From Hyphomonas sp. (lineage in GTDB: Bacteria; Pseudomonadota; Alphaproteobacteria; Caulobacterales; Hyphomonadaceae): a stretch of DNA of 64,000 bases. The notes beneath the pieces are model-generated. The model worked only from the letters and a program-made list of their open reading frames with translations, had not been told where the DNA came from and did not search any database. Shown here piece by piece: positions 37,110 through 44,866 of the stretch; position 1 is the stretch's first letter; each line of letters starts with the position of its first letter. A program made the position numbers and the translations under genes. The stretch covers positions 1 through 64,000 of the forward strand of contig WGNP01000004.1 in the NCBI GenBank assembly GCA_016124495.1. Reading direction: 5' to 3'.

Positions 37110-37690
37110 GACCTGGGTCCGGTTCACCTATGATCGCAAGCGCGCCTTTCCCGGCCGGGAAGCATATGTGCTCGAAGTCCACATGACGCGCGCTGAACCG
37201 GCTCACGCCGCCGCTTATGGCGAATTCTCCTGCATACGGCTGGTGTTCGGTGCAGCCTGGAACGCGCTGTGGATCCGCGAAAGCTTGCTGGACGGGCCGA
37301 CGGGCAGTGAGGATCTCTGAGTGTTCGGCGTGTTCAATGCGCATGCCGATGAACTGATGAGATCACTGGCCGAAGTGGAGACTATCCGTGGGCAGATCGA
37401 AGCGGCGCAGATTGGAGCCCTGCATCGGGCGAGGCCGCCATTGATAGCGTTTCACGGCGCCTCGGTTTCAGTCGCTCAACACGGCACCGCCGGCTGAAGC
37501 ATGACGGCGAATTGTTCGAACTCATTCCGGGCGACCTGGGCCGGCGCACGGCTCCCGACTATCTGGACAGCCGGAAGGTCTCTGTGACGGAAGCGGCGTG
37601 CCTGACCGGCTTTTCAGAACCATTCGCCTTCTCCCGGGCATTCCGGCGCCGGACGGGCGCGAGCCCCGGCCGGTGCCGTGAGGGAAGTGA
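37110..37690 (+). pseudogene. Remnant of an AraC-family regulator (Arabinose_bd type)
   Basis: Frame-switched fragments of one regulator. About 37120-37320 reads YDRKRAFPGREAYV and RLVFGAAWNALWIRESLLDG, which fits the end of a PF12625 sensor domain, and stops at TGA 37318. From about 37430, in another frame, IDSVSRRLGFSRSTRHRRLK and VTEAACLTGFSEPFAFSRAF form both HTH motifs of an AraC DNA-binding domain, ending near ASPG. The N-terminal sensor part is absent. One stop, at least one frameshift and the truncation mark it as dead. Confidence 0.7.
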
Positions 37691-37695
37691 GTTGC

Positions 37696-38142
37696 CTAGC
37701 CTTCCTTCGGAGCCTTGAACAGGTCGAGCTGGTTGGGGTCGGCCGCCTTGCGGCGCCTGGTCTTTGTGCGGCCACGCCGGAAATAGAGGTCGTCCGTGTG
37801 GTCTGTCTCTTCGGAAGGTGGGGCCGGCTCGGGCAGCGGCGGAGGCGAGGGCCTGGGCTTCGGCGGCGATTTCGGATCGGCAATCAGCCACCAGCTGACC
37901 GCGACCACGACATTGCCGGACGTATCCTCGTAGCGTTGCAGGTGTCCGGCCGGGCCGTCGGCGCCTTGCGCGGCGAGCAGGGCAATCGCTTCGGCTTCCG
38001 GAAGGTGGAGCCAACCGGTCTCCAGCCGCTCAACCCGGTAGCCGGGCGCAAGGCTCACGGCTTCGCTCAGCGACCGGGCGGTTTTCACGCCGGGCTGGGT
38101 TGCCTCTTCAAGGCTTCGGGCAATGGGATAGGTAAGGCTCAT
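37696..38142 (-). CDS. Hypothetical protein coupled to mmcB
   Basis: 148 residues. The ATG at 38142 overlaps the mmcB stop (ATGA). The N-terminal half (RSLEEATQPGVKTARSLSEAV, VERLETGWLHLP) may be globular. The middle is proline-rich, and the tail is basic (FRRGRTKTRRRK), ending in NQLDLF, which resembles a beta-clamp-binding pentapeptide QLxLF. Sharing an SOS-controlled operon with mmcB, a DNA-repair role is plausible. No family recognised. Confidence 0.7.
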   Translation of the reverse strand: MSLTYPIARSLEEATQPGVKTARSLSEAVSLAPGYRVERLETGWLHLPEAEAIALLAAQGADGPAGHLQRYEDTSGNVVVAVSWWLIADPKSPPKPRPSPPPLPEPAPPSEETDHTDDLYFRRGRTKTRRRKAADPNQLDLFKAPKEG

Positions 38143-38624
38143 TTGATGGGCGAGGTAAGCCCGTCATCGCCCGGCGTCCAGCCCGCATCCGCCGCAACGG
38201 TAAGCCGCGCGGCGCCGAGCCTTGCGAAACGGAGCGTCACGGCCTTGCGGCGGGCGGGGGCCAGGCGGGTCTCGGGCGCTTCGCGGATGATCGCTCCGTA
38301 AAAGGCATCCGCTACAATCAACCCGGCATCCGGCGGGATCAGTTCCTGCGGAAAATCGTCGCCGACAGCAAAGCTCAGCCGGTCGCAGAAATCCATATAC
38401 TCGCGCCATTTCGTATCGGACCTGAAGTCCTGAATGCTGGACTTGATCTCGATTATCCAGATGTCCCCGCCCGGCCCGATCGCCGCAATGTCCGCGCGCC
38501 GATGGTTGGCCAGTGTCATTTCAGTGAGCCCGTAATATCCAAGCTGGCTCATCAGGCGCAGCGTGCCACGGCAGATTTCGGCCGACCGGCGAGGCAGTGG
38601 ATCGATGGGGGCAGGATTGATCAT
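38139..38624 (-). CDS. mmcB: MmcB-family DNA repair protein
   Basis: 161 residues from ATG 38624; the longer frame to 38792 lacks similarity. MmcB is a PD-(D/E)XK-like nuclease-fold protein of alphaproteobacteria linked to mitomycin C resistance. Seen here: LGYYGLTEMTLANHRRADIAAIG followed by IWIIEIKSS, which give the D-ExK catalytic pattern, then EYMDFCDRLSFAV and GLIVADAFYGAIIR. A perfect LexA box lies 13 bases upstream of the start codon, so it is SOS-regulated. Confidence 0.92.
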   Translation of the reverse strand: MINPAPIDPLPRRSAEICRGTLRLMSQLGYYGLTEMTLANHRRADIAAIGPGGDIWIIEIKSSIQDFRSDTKWREYMDFCDRLSFAVGDDFPQELIPPDAGLIVADAFYGAIIREAPETRLAPARRKAVTLRFARLGAARLTVAADAGWTPGDDGLTSPIK

Positions 38625-38636
38625 GGCAGGCGGTTC

Positions 38637-38651
38637 GTTCCGCTTGTGTTC
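38637..38651 (-). promoter_or_regulatory. LexA (SOS) box of mmcB
   Basis: GTTC-CGCTTGT-GTTC on the plus strand (GAAC-N7-GAAC on the mmcB strand) exactly matches the alphaproteobacterial LexA consensus GTTC-N7-GTTC. It ends 12 bases before the mmcB ATG, so LexA bound here would cover the transcription start or the ribosome site. Confidence 0.85.
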
Positions 38652-38817
38652 CGGTCCCCGAATTAGGCCGCTGAGACCTTGGACGTCAAGGCAGATCAGC
38701 GCCGGAGCGGGGCTAGAGCGGACAGAGAAAAAATCAAGGCAGCCTTCATCCATTGACCGCCGGCCTGCGTAGACAAAGTGAGAGAGAGACACAGGTTGTC
38801 TCTGCCGGGAGCACCTG

Positions 38818-39705
38818 ATGGCCAGCGCTTACGACACGAACAACAGCTCCGACCGCCAGTTTGTGCGCACCGCGATGAAGGTCGCGCTGCTGGAGCCAGC
38901 CCACGAAGCCAGCCTCGCCCGCCGCTGGCGCGAGCAGAATGATGAAGTCGCGCTGCATGAGCTGACGACGGCCTACATGCGCCTTGTCATCGCGATGGCC
39001 TCGAAGTTCCGCCACTACGGGCTGCCGATGGCGGATCTCGTATCCGAGGGCAATGTCGGCCTCATGCAAGCAGCCGCCCGGTTTGAGCCGGAACGCGAAG
39101 TGCGGTTCTCGACCTATGCCAGCTGGTGGATCCGGTCCTCGATCCAGGACTATGTGCTGCGCAACTGGTCGATCGTGCGCACTGGGACGACCTCGGCGCA
39201 GAAATCCCTGTTTTTTAATTTGCGCCGCCTGCGCGCCCGGATCGCCGATACCGGTGATGGAATCATGAGCGTCGAGAACCGCGAATGGGTCGCCAACCAT
39301 CTCGGCGTGCCGGTCCGCGATGTCGAGACGATGGCCTCGCGCCTGTCCGGGTCTGACCGCTCGCTGAATGCGCCCCTGTCCATAGACGGTGACGGCGAGT
39401 GGCAGGACATGATCGCCGACGAAGCGGCCATTCCCGAGCAGGTGGTTATGGTGGAGCACGACACCGCCAAGCGGCGAAAGTGGATTGCCGAGGCCCTGAA
39501 GACGCTGAACCCGCGTGAAATGCACATCATCTCGAAGCGGCGGCTTGCCGAAGAGTCGATGACGCTGGAGGCGCTTGGTGAGGAACTCGGCGTGTCCAAG
39601 GAGCGCGTGCGCCAGATTGAACATCAGGCGCTCGGCAAGTTGCGCAAAGCCTTGGAGCGTATTGTCGGCGATCCGATGAAGGCCGGACTTATCCCCGAGG
39701 CCTGA
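38818..39705 (+). CDS. rpoH: RNA polymerase sigma-32 factor
   Basis: 295 residues. Region 2: LVIAMASKFRHYGLPMADLVSEGNVGLMQAAARFEPER, then FSTYASWWIRSSIQDYVLRNWSIVR. The RpoH box appears as QKSLFFNLRRLR, the diagnostic stretch for heat-shock sigma factors, and region 4 ends in LGVSKERVRQIEHQALGKLRKAL. It directs RNA polymerase to heat-shock promoters. A second rpoH copy, common in this class, would lie outside the window. Confidence 0.95.
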   Translation: MASAYDTNNSSDRQFVRTAMKVALLEPAHEASLARRWREQNDEVALHELTTAYMRLVIAMASKFRHYGLPMADLVSEGNVGLMQAAARFEPEREVRFSTYASWWIRSSIQDYVLRNWSIVRTGTTSAQKSLFFNLRRLRARIADTGDGIMSVENREWVANHLGVPVRDVETMASRLSGSDRSLNAPLSIDGDGEWQDMIADEAAIPEQVVMVEHDTAKRRKWIAEALKTLNPREMHIISKRRLAEESMTLEALGEELGVSKERVRQIEHQALGKLRKALERIVGDPMKAGLIPEA

Positions 39706-39708
39706 GTC

Positions 39709-40104
39709 TCAATCGAGCTTTTCGAGATTGAGCGGATGGCTGACTTCGAGCCTTCCGTCGCGCAGGAAACCGAGCGCCCGATGCGCGGTTCCTTCCGGCG
39801 CCTGGCAAAGTTCCGCGGCGGACTTTCCGATTTCGAGGATGAGCGCTGATCCCCGCAACGCCCTCGACGATCTGGGAAGCCAGCCTCGCCTCCCGGTCGC
39901 GGTACGGTGCGGCGGGGCCTCCACCCCGACGAGGCGGACGCTCTGGCCGGTGTCCAGTGCCAGCGCGTCGCCGTCCACAACGCGCACCACGCGGCCACGT
40001 TCGCCCACAGCGAGTTCATCCAGGGGGTCTGCAGCGGCGTTGCAGGCGGCCAGACCGAACAACAATCCGGCGATCGCAAGTCTCCGCCCCACGCGGATGC
40101 CCAT
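39709..40104 (-). CDS. Short TNase-like lipoprotein (copy 2), possibly frameshifted
   Basis: 131 residues from ATG 40104 (the frame continues to 40140). The signal peptide and lipobox are LAIAGLLFGLAAC. The TNase entry motif VVRVVDGDALALDTGQSVRLVGVEAP follows. Then the sequence turns unlike the fold (TATGRRGWLPRSSRALR), while another frame of the same DNA reads PYRDREARLASQIVEGVAG, as expected. The original frame resumes plausibly at LILEIGKSAAE. Two compensating one-base changes would explain this. The active-site Glu is in VEAP; the downstream catalytic Arg is doubtful. Confidence 0.65.
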   Translation of the reverse strand: MGIRVGRRLAIAGLLFGLAACNAAADPLDELAVGERGRVVRVVDGDALALDTGQSVRLVGVEAPPHRTATGRRGWLPRSSRALRGSALILEIGKSAAELCQAPEGTAHRALGFLRDGRLEVSHPLNLEKLD

Positions 40105-40168
40105 CCCCAGCCGGTCCACATGCCTGGAGCACCTGCCCACCCTCCGGCCTTTAAGCGGGGTTTCCTCC

Positions 40169-40203
40169 AGCCTTGCCAGAGGGCTTCGGCGCCCTTTAAG
40201 GCT
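40169..40203 (+). promoter_or_regulatory. Structured leader in front of the Cys/Met PLP enzyme gene
   Basis: A nested stem: outer AGCCTT (40169-40174) with AAGGCT (40198-40203), inner AGGGC (40180-40184) with GCCCT (40191-40195). It lies 31 bases before the start codon. I could not match it to a known SAM or SAH riboswitch consensus, and there is no T-run. Function uncertain. Confidence 0.3.
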
Positions 40204-40233
40204 TCCCCAGCGATAACTCCCGGGAGGGACCCC

Positions 40234-41526
40234 ATGTCAAAGCCCAAGAAATCCTACCGCAAGCGCGAAATCGGAGGGCACACGCTGAGCCCTGAATCCC
40301 TGATGATGGGGTTCGGTTACGACCCCTTCATGTCGGAAGGCTCGATCAAGCCGCCGATCTTCATGACCTCTACCTTCGCCTTCAAGTCGGCCCGCGACGG
40401 CGAGGCCCTCTTCCGGCGCCTTGCCGGGCGTCACGAGGAAGGCGACCCGGAAGACGCAGACCTCATCTATACGCGCTTCAACAACCCCAACATGGAAGTG
40501 CTGGAAGACCGCCTGACCCTGTACGATGACGGTGAAGCGGCGCTCGCTTTCTCGTCCGGCATGTCCGCAATCACGACGGCGCTGTTCGCCTGCGCCGAGC
40601 CGGGAACTGCCGTGCTGCATTCGAGCCCGCTCTATGGCGCGTCTGAAGTCTTCATCCGGACTTTCCTGCCGGGCTGGGGCGTGCGCTCGGCCGAGTTTGA
40701 TGCCTGGTCCACTGAGGACGAGATCCTGGCAGCGGCCCGCGCCACTGTGAAACGGTTTGGCCCGATCTCGGTGATCTTCACCGAGTCGCCTGCCAACCCC
40801 ACCAATGCCCTCGTCGACATCGCCGCCTGCGCCCGCGTCTGCGATGTGATGGAGAAAGAGACCGGCCGCCGCCCGATCCTGATGTGCGACAACACGATGA
40901 TGGGCCCGATCGGACACCAGCCGCTGAAACACGGCGCCGATCTCGCACTCTACTCGCTGACCAAATATGTCGGCGGGCATTCGGACCTGATCGCTGGCGG
41001 CATCGTCGGCAATGAGGAGATGATGACGAAGATCCGCCGAATGCGGAACTATCTCGGCACCATGCTGGACGCGCATTCCTGCTGGCTGCTGACGCGCTCG
41101 CTGGAAACTGTGCAGCTGCGCATGGAGCGCGCCTTCCGGAATGCCAGGGCCTGCGCGGAGTTCCTGAACACACATCCGAAAATCACCAAGGTCATGTACC
41201 CGGAGTTCCTCAAGGAGGGCGACCCGCAAAAGAAGGTGTTTGACGAGCAATGTCTTGGCGCAGGGGCGACTTTCTCGTTTGATGTGAAAGGCGGCAAGGA
41301 TGCGGCGTTCAAGCTGCTCGACAACCTGCGTCTCATCAAACTGGCGGTCAGCCTCGGCGGCACGGAAAGCCTGATGTGCCACCCGGGTTCGACCACGCAC
41401 TCGGCCGTTCCTGCAGATGTGCGCGCCCGCATCGGCTTCACCGACGGCCTCGTGCGCTTCTCGGTCGGCATCGAAGCGCCGGAAGACCTGGTCGCTGACC
41501 TCGGTCAGGCCCTCGAACACGTCTGA
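40234..41526 (+). CDS. Cystathionine gamma-synthase / methionine gamma-lyase-family PLP enzyme
   Basis: 430 residues from ATG 40234 behind GGGAGGG; the longer frame overlaps the nuclease-like gene. The Cys/Met-metabolism PLP family is shown by YTRFNNPNMEVLEDRL, ALAFSSGMSAITTALFA, FTESPANPTNALVDI, the PLP-binding LYSLTKYVGGHSD (Lys244), and VSLGGTESLMCHPGSTTHS. The exact reaction (cystathionine synthesis, sulfhydrylation or gamma-elimination) cannot be fixed from sequence. Confidence 0.92.
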   Translation: MSKPKKSYRKREIGGHTLSPESLMMGFGYDPFMSEGSIKPPIFMTSTFAFKSARDGEALFRRLAGRHEEGDPEDADLIYTRFNNPNMEVLEDRLTLYDDGEAALAFSSGMSAITTALFACAEPGTAVLHSSPLYGASEVFIRTFLPGWGVRSAEFDAWSTEDEILAAARATVKRFGPISVIFTESPANPTNALVDIAACARVCDVMEKETGRRPILMCDNTMMGPIGHQPLKHGADLALYSLTKYVGGHSDLIAGGIVGNEEMMTKIRRMRNYLGTMLDAHSCWLLTRSLETVQLRMERAFRNARACAEFLNTHPKITKVMYPEFLKEGDPQKKVFDEQCLGAGATFSFDVKGGKDAAFKLLDNLRLIKLAVSLGGTESLMCHPGSTTHSAVPADVRARIGFTDGLVRFSVGIEAPEDLVADLGQALEHV

Positions 41527-41577
41527 GACGCAGCGGACTTCAAATACTCACGGTTTTCCCGTAAGGGAGAAGCTGGC

Positions 41578-41654
41578 GATCCCGTAGCTCAGCAGGATAG
41601 AGCGACAGATTCCTAATCTGTAGGTCGTGCGTTCGAATCGCATCGGGATCACCA
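41578..41654 (+). tRNA. tRNA-Arg (anticodon CCT)
   Basis: 77 bases including an encoded CCA. Acceptor stem GATCCCG / CGGGATC, D arm GCTC...GAGC, anticodon stem ACAGA / TCTGT with loop TTCCTAA (anticodon CCT), T arm GTGCG TTCGAAT CGCAT. All stems pair. It reads AGG codons. tRNA-Arg genes are frequent integration sites, and the unusual lipid-type cluster begins 6 bases downstream. Confidence 0.96.
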
Positions 41655-41660
41655 TTTTCC

Positions 41661-42746
41661 TCATCTTGAGGGCGCGAGTGTGCCGCATCGAATGTCGTAG
41701 ATGATCGACTTGTCGGAGACGCTCAGGCCGGCGCTGCGGGAAAGGTCTATTCCGATGTGCGGGGTGAGCGCCGGGCCCGGCTGCACCGGGTTCATGAATA
41801 CGCGCTCGCAGTAGCGCGCACCCGGGCCGGCGGCGGCAAGGATACCGCGCCAGCACGCGTCATAGTCCGCCTGGCTGCAATAGGAGCCGAAATCCGACAG
41901 GGAGAACGCATCGAACGGGCCAAAACCCGACGCCCCAAGGGTGGCGAGACCTTCCTCGGCGATATGGATACGGTCCAGCCGTTCGCGGATCATATCGAAC
42001 TTCTCCGGTCGCATGTGCAGGGGAAGGGCGGATTCGGGCGTGTGGCGCCCCTTCAGCAGCAGCGCAGCAAAATCCGACTCGCGGAAGAAGATGTTCTCCG
42101 AAGCGCGGCGGAAAAGACCGGTCAGGCGCGCGGCGCTTTCTGCCGGTGAGGGCAGGAAGGCACCGCCCGGCTCACCCACGATCCGGGTCCAGAACCAGCG
42201 TTGGGACAGGAGGCGCACCGCCCCGTGCCAGACCGCATCATCAAACCGGGTGCGCCAGATGCCTGCCTGTTCGGATAGTGTGGGTGCTCCAAGCAGGGTA
42301 TCAATCGACCGTCCGCGGATGAGACGAGTACCAATGGCGCCTAGGCGCAGCACCCGCTCCCATCGCCCGGAGTTCCACACGCCGGAGGCGAGGACGCCGC
42401 GGCGTGCGCTCCAGAAGCTGCGCGAAGCCGGTGGCAGGAAGCTCTCGACCTTCCGGTGAAGGTCCAGCCGGTGGCGTGTCGCCGCGATACCAAGATAGGC
42501 ATGCAGCGCTTCGTCCCCAAGCGCCTGATACGCCGCTATCTTGAGGCGGAGAAGTTCGTTCTGAGCGGGATTGATGTCGATCGACGTGATTCGGGCGGGT
42601 CCGCCCAGCAACAAGTCAAGCGGGCGCGCGCCGCTCGCTGTCAGGCAAAGGACCTGGTCCGTCGGTTTCAGGGTGAGAGCGGCAAGCTCAGTCGCGCCGT
42701 CTTCATTGGCCGAAGTGAAATTCAGTGTACGCGCGAAATTGGACAT
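41661..42746 (-). CDS. BtaA-like (DUF3419) aminocarboxypropyl transferase
   Basis: 361 residues, last gene of the six-gene set. The SAM-binding region is LCLTASGARPLDLLLGGPARITSIDINPAQNELLRLK, the DUF3419/BtaA pattern. IFFRESDFAALL and FGPFDAFSLSDFGSYCSQADYD also fit. BtaA moves the 3-amino-3-carboxypropyl group of SAM onto diacylglycerol, the first step to betaine lipid DGTS. No BtaB methyltransferase is adjacent, and the neighbours suggest a different acceptor. It starts 6 bases after the preceding gene's stop. Confidence 0.8.
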   Translation of the reverse strand: MSNFARTLNFTSANEDGATELAALTLKPTDQVLCLTASGARPLDLLLGGPARITSIDINPAQNELLRLKIAAYQALGDEALHAYLGIAATRHRLDLHRKVESFLPPASRSFWSARRGVLASGVWNSGRWERVLRLGAIGTRLIRGRSIDTLLGAPTLSEQAGIWRTRFDDAVWHGAVRLLSQRWFWTRIVGEPGGAFLPSPAESAARLTGLFRRASENIFFRESDFAALLLKGRHTPESALPLHMRPEKFDMIRERLDRIHIAEEGLATLGASGFGPFDAFSLSDFGSYCSQADYDACWRGILAAAGPGARYCERVFMNPVQPGPALTPHIGIDLSRSAGLSVSDKSIIYDIRCGTLAPSR

Positions 42747-42752
42747 GGGGGC

Positions 42753-43604
42753 TCAGACCATCAATCCGACACGCGGCCGGGGAACCTGCGGACAGCGCCC
42801 GGCAAGGATGGCTTCAATGCCTGGGCGCAGGAGATCCTGCGGCGTGAAGATGAGAGGCGCAGGGCCGTGCACGGCACGGTTTTCGCCGATCAGTTCAAGA
42901 ATCGCCCGGTCTTCGGCCAGTATACGCCGGAAAAAGAGACGTAATGCAGCGAGCTTCAAATGCGCATCGATCCCGTCGCCCGGGACGGCAATCGTTGCGG
43001 CGACATAGGTCTCATTGCTGGTAACAGGTGAAAGACGGAAACGTGCTGCAAAAACAGGGCGACTACCGTCCGTATAAGATACGTCCGCGGTAGCCGGCGC
43101 GCGGAAGGTGTCCCGTATGGTGTATCGGTGAGCGCCGAGCAGTCGAGCGCCCCAACCGCTTGGCGCCGCGCCGGGGGGGTAGGTGGCAGAGATCCACCCC
43201 GCTCCCGCTTCGAGAATGGCTTCGACCGGGCGGCGTGATCCGGGGCGTCGCAGGTAGCCCTGGTGCACGACACTGGTATGGGTCGTGTCGAGAATGTTCT
43301 CCCCGACATCACCGAGCCCCGCCCGGACGCGCCCCTCGATCAGGATTTTCCGGAAGGGCGTCGCGATCAAGAGCGGACTCGCGCATGTCTCCGTGAGCGG
43401 ATCACCCCCGGCCGCAAGTATCCAGTCCTCTGCCTCAAGCACACGATGCGCTGCTCCTGAGGCAACCGCCACAGCGGCGATGCGGCCACCCTCGCGCCAG
43501 ATACGAAGCGATGTGCCCGCCAGAACACGGTCGACCGGCGGGCCGCGCAGATCGCGGGCTCTGAGCAAGGGGTACCACCCGGGAAGCAGGCTGTCCGATG
43601 TCAT
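42753..43604 (-). CDS. Rieske-oxygenase-like protein lacking the Rieske cluster
   Basis: 283 residues, shorter than usual Rieske oxygenase alpha subunits. The start GWYPLLRARDL and LRIWREGGRIAAV correspond to the N-terminal Rieske domain, but the CxH...CxxH ligands and about 40-50 surrounding residues are gone. The only cysteines are Cys74 and Cys271. The catalytic domain keeps GENILDTTHTSVVHQG (Asp106, His109, His114) and a late acidic site (Glu231/Asp232), the expected mononuclear-iron ligands. It overlaps the next upstream gene by 4 bases (ATGA). Reaction unknown; electron delivery would need another route. Confidence 0.72.
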   Translation of the reverse strand: MTSDSLLPGWYPLLRARDLRGPPVDRVLAGTSLRIWREGGRIAAVAVASGAAHRVLEAEDWILAAGGDPLTETCASPLLIATPFRKILIEGRVRAGLGDVGENILDTTHTSVVHQGYLRRPGSRRPVEAILEAGAGWISATYPPGAAPSGWGARLLGAHRYTIRDTFRAPATADVSYTDGSRPVFAARFRLSPVTSNETYVAATIAVPGDGIDAHLKLAALRLFFRRILAEDRAILELIGENRAVHGPAPLIFTPQDLLRPGIEAILAGRCPQVPRPRVGLMV

Positions 43605-44866
43605 GCGCCGGCGCCGTTTCCGCGGATCACCCGGCGCAGCTTACCGCCTTGCGGCGCCGGAAGGGGCGCTGTGGCAGCAAGGATTTCCGGGCTGGCGCCA
43701 AGTCGCAGGAAGAGCGCCGCGAGGGCATCTCTCGCGGGCACAAGCTCATTGTCGAGCCCCGGTGGCAGGGTCAACGACACGCGCGCGGTCGCTACCTGGG
43801 CCGCGCGAAAGTCGGTGATGTTCCGGCTCGCGCCTACGACCGCGTTGCGGATGACATCCGGTGTGACAAGGATGAGTTGTCCCTCTGCGCCCGCAAGCCG
43901 GAAGGTATCATCGCAGCGGCCGGCGACTTCTGAAACGGCTTGCAGCGGCGAGCCGCAGGCGCACGCCTTTGCAGACAGGCGCAGGAGATCATTCATCCGG
44001 TAGCGGATCATCATCTGCGTCCGGCGTGTGAAGTCGGTGATGACCGGCGTCACCAGCTCTCCTTCCGGCTCCCATTCGAAGGCGACGCAGTCTTCGCACA
44101 GATGCAAGGTGCCTTGAGAACAGGCGACGCCGAGCAGGCCTTCGGTCGCCATGTAGATCTCTCGCACCGTGACCGCGAAACGTGCCTCAATCTCCCGCCG
44201 GTCAACGGGATCGAGCACTTCGGCGCCGGAGAAAATCTGACGCGGCGCCAGTGGAAGATCCGACCGGGCGAGGGCAACGAGCGCATGCGGCGGCGCCACA
44301 ATTACGCTCGGACGAAAAGCTGAAACCGCCGCAAGCTGGTTTTCAAGACCCTCCGTCAGATCGAAGAACTTCAGCACCAGACGGCCGGATTCGTTGGCCG
44401 CGTCATACAGCCGGCTGCCGCGCGGCAGCATCACGGCTACCCGGTATCTGGCGGACAACATGTCGGGAAGTGCCTTGGCGAGAAGGGTGCCGAGCCAGAG
44501 ATATCGCTCCGGATCGCTGACCAGATAGAGGCCGCGATTGCCGCTCGTCCCGGTGCTCGCGCCAACGCTGAACTTCCCGATGCTGCCGTTCTGATCGTAA
44601 GCGCTCCAGGCGCTGTCAGCGGAGATGCCGTTAATGTTGTAGAGATGAAAGGCGCCCATCAGTGCGGCCTTGTCCATCAACGGAAAGTCCGCAAGCGGAT
44701 GGCCGGAGAGGTGGGAGAAGGCGGCCGCGCGCGGCGCGGTGCGCGCCAGGAAGCGCGCAAGGCGCTGCGACTGCCAGCGCAGCAGGTCGCTTCGAGTGCG
44801 CAGGCGCGCCGCCCGGGCGCGGCTGCGCCAGAAGGCCGATAGCGTCAGCATAAGCGCCGCGCTCAT
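43601..44866 (-). CDS. CoF_synth/F390-synthetase-related adenylate-forming enzyme
   Basis: 421 residues from ATG 44866, which overlaps the MBL gene's stop by 4 bases; the frame is open further to 44890. The nucleotide-binding loop is VGASTGTSGNRGLYL. REIYMATEGLLGVACSQG, LCEDCVAFEWEP and the terminal cysteine pair KACACGSPL follow, with IRYRMNDLLRL and the hinge in CDDTFRLAG. This is the PaaK/CoF_synth group (TIGR02304-like), which activates carboxylates as acyl-AMP. No carrier protein is encoded nearby; the acyl substrate is unknown. Confidence 0.83.
   Translation of the reverse strand: MSAALMLTLSAFWRSRARAARLRTRSDLLRWQSQRLARFLARTAPRAAAFSHLSGHPLADFPLMDKAALMGAFHLYNINGISADSAWSAYDQNGSIGKFSVGASTGTSGNRGLYLVSDPERYLWLGTLLAKALPDMLSARYRVAVMLPRGSRLYDAANESGRLVLKFFDLTEGLENQLAAVSAFRPSVIVAPPHALVALARSDLPLAPRQIFSGAEVLDPVDRREIEARFAVTVREIYMATEGLLGVACSQGTLHLCEDCVAFEWEPEGELVTPVITDFTRRTQMMIRYRMNDLLRLSAKACACGSPLQAVSEVAGRCDDTFRLAGAEGQLILVTPDVIRNAVVGASRNITDFRAAQVATARVSLTLPPGLDNELVPARDALAALFLRLGASPEILAATAPLPAPQGGKLRRVIRGNGAGA

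Noticed and set aside
40141-40233. SAM-II riboswitch
   Set aside because: The pseudoknot layout and conserved loop bases of SAM-II could not be matched; recorded only as a structured leader.
41578-41654. tRNA-Arg as attachment site of an island holding the lipid-type cluster
   Set aside because: No integrase gene and no second copy of the tRNA 3' end were found at the far side of the cluster within the window.
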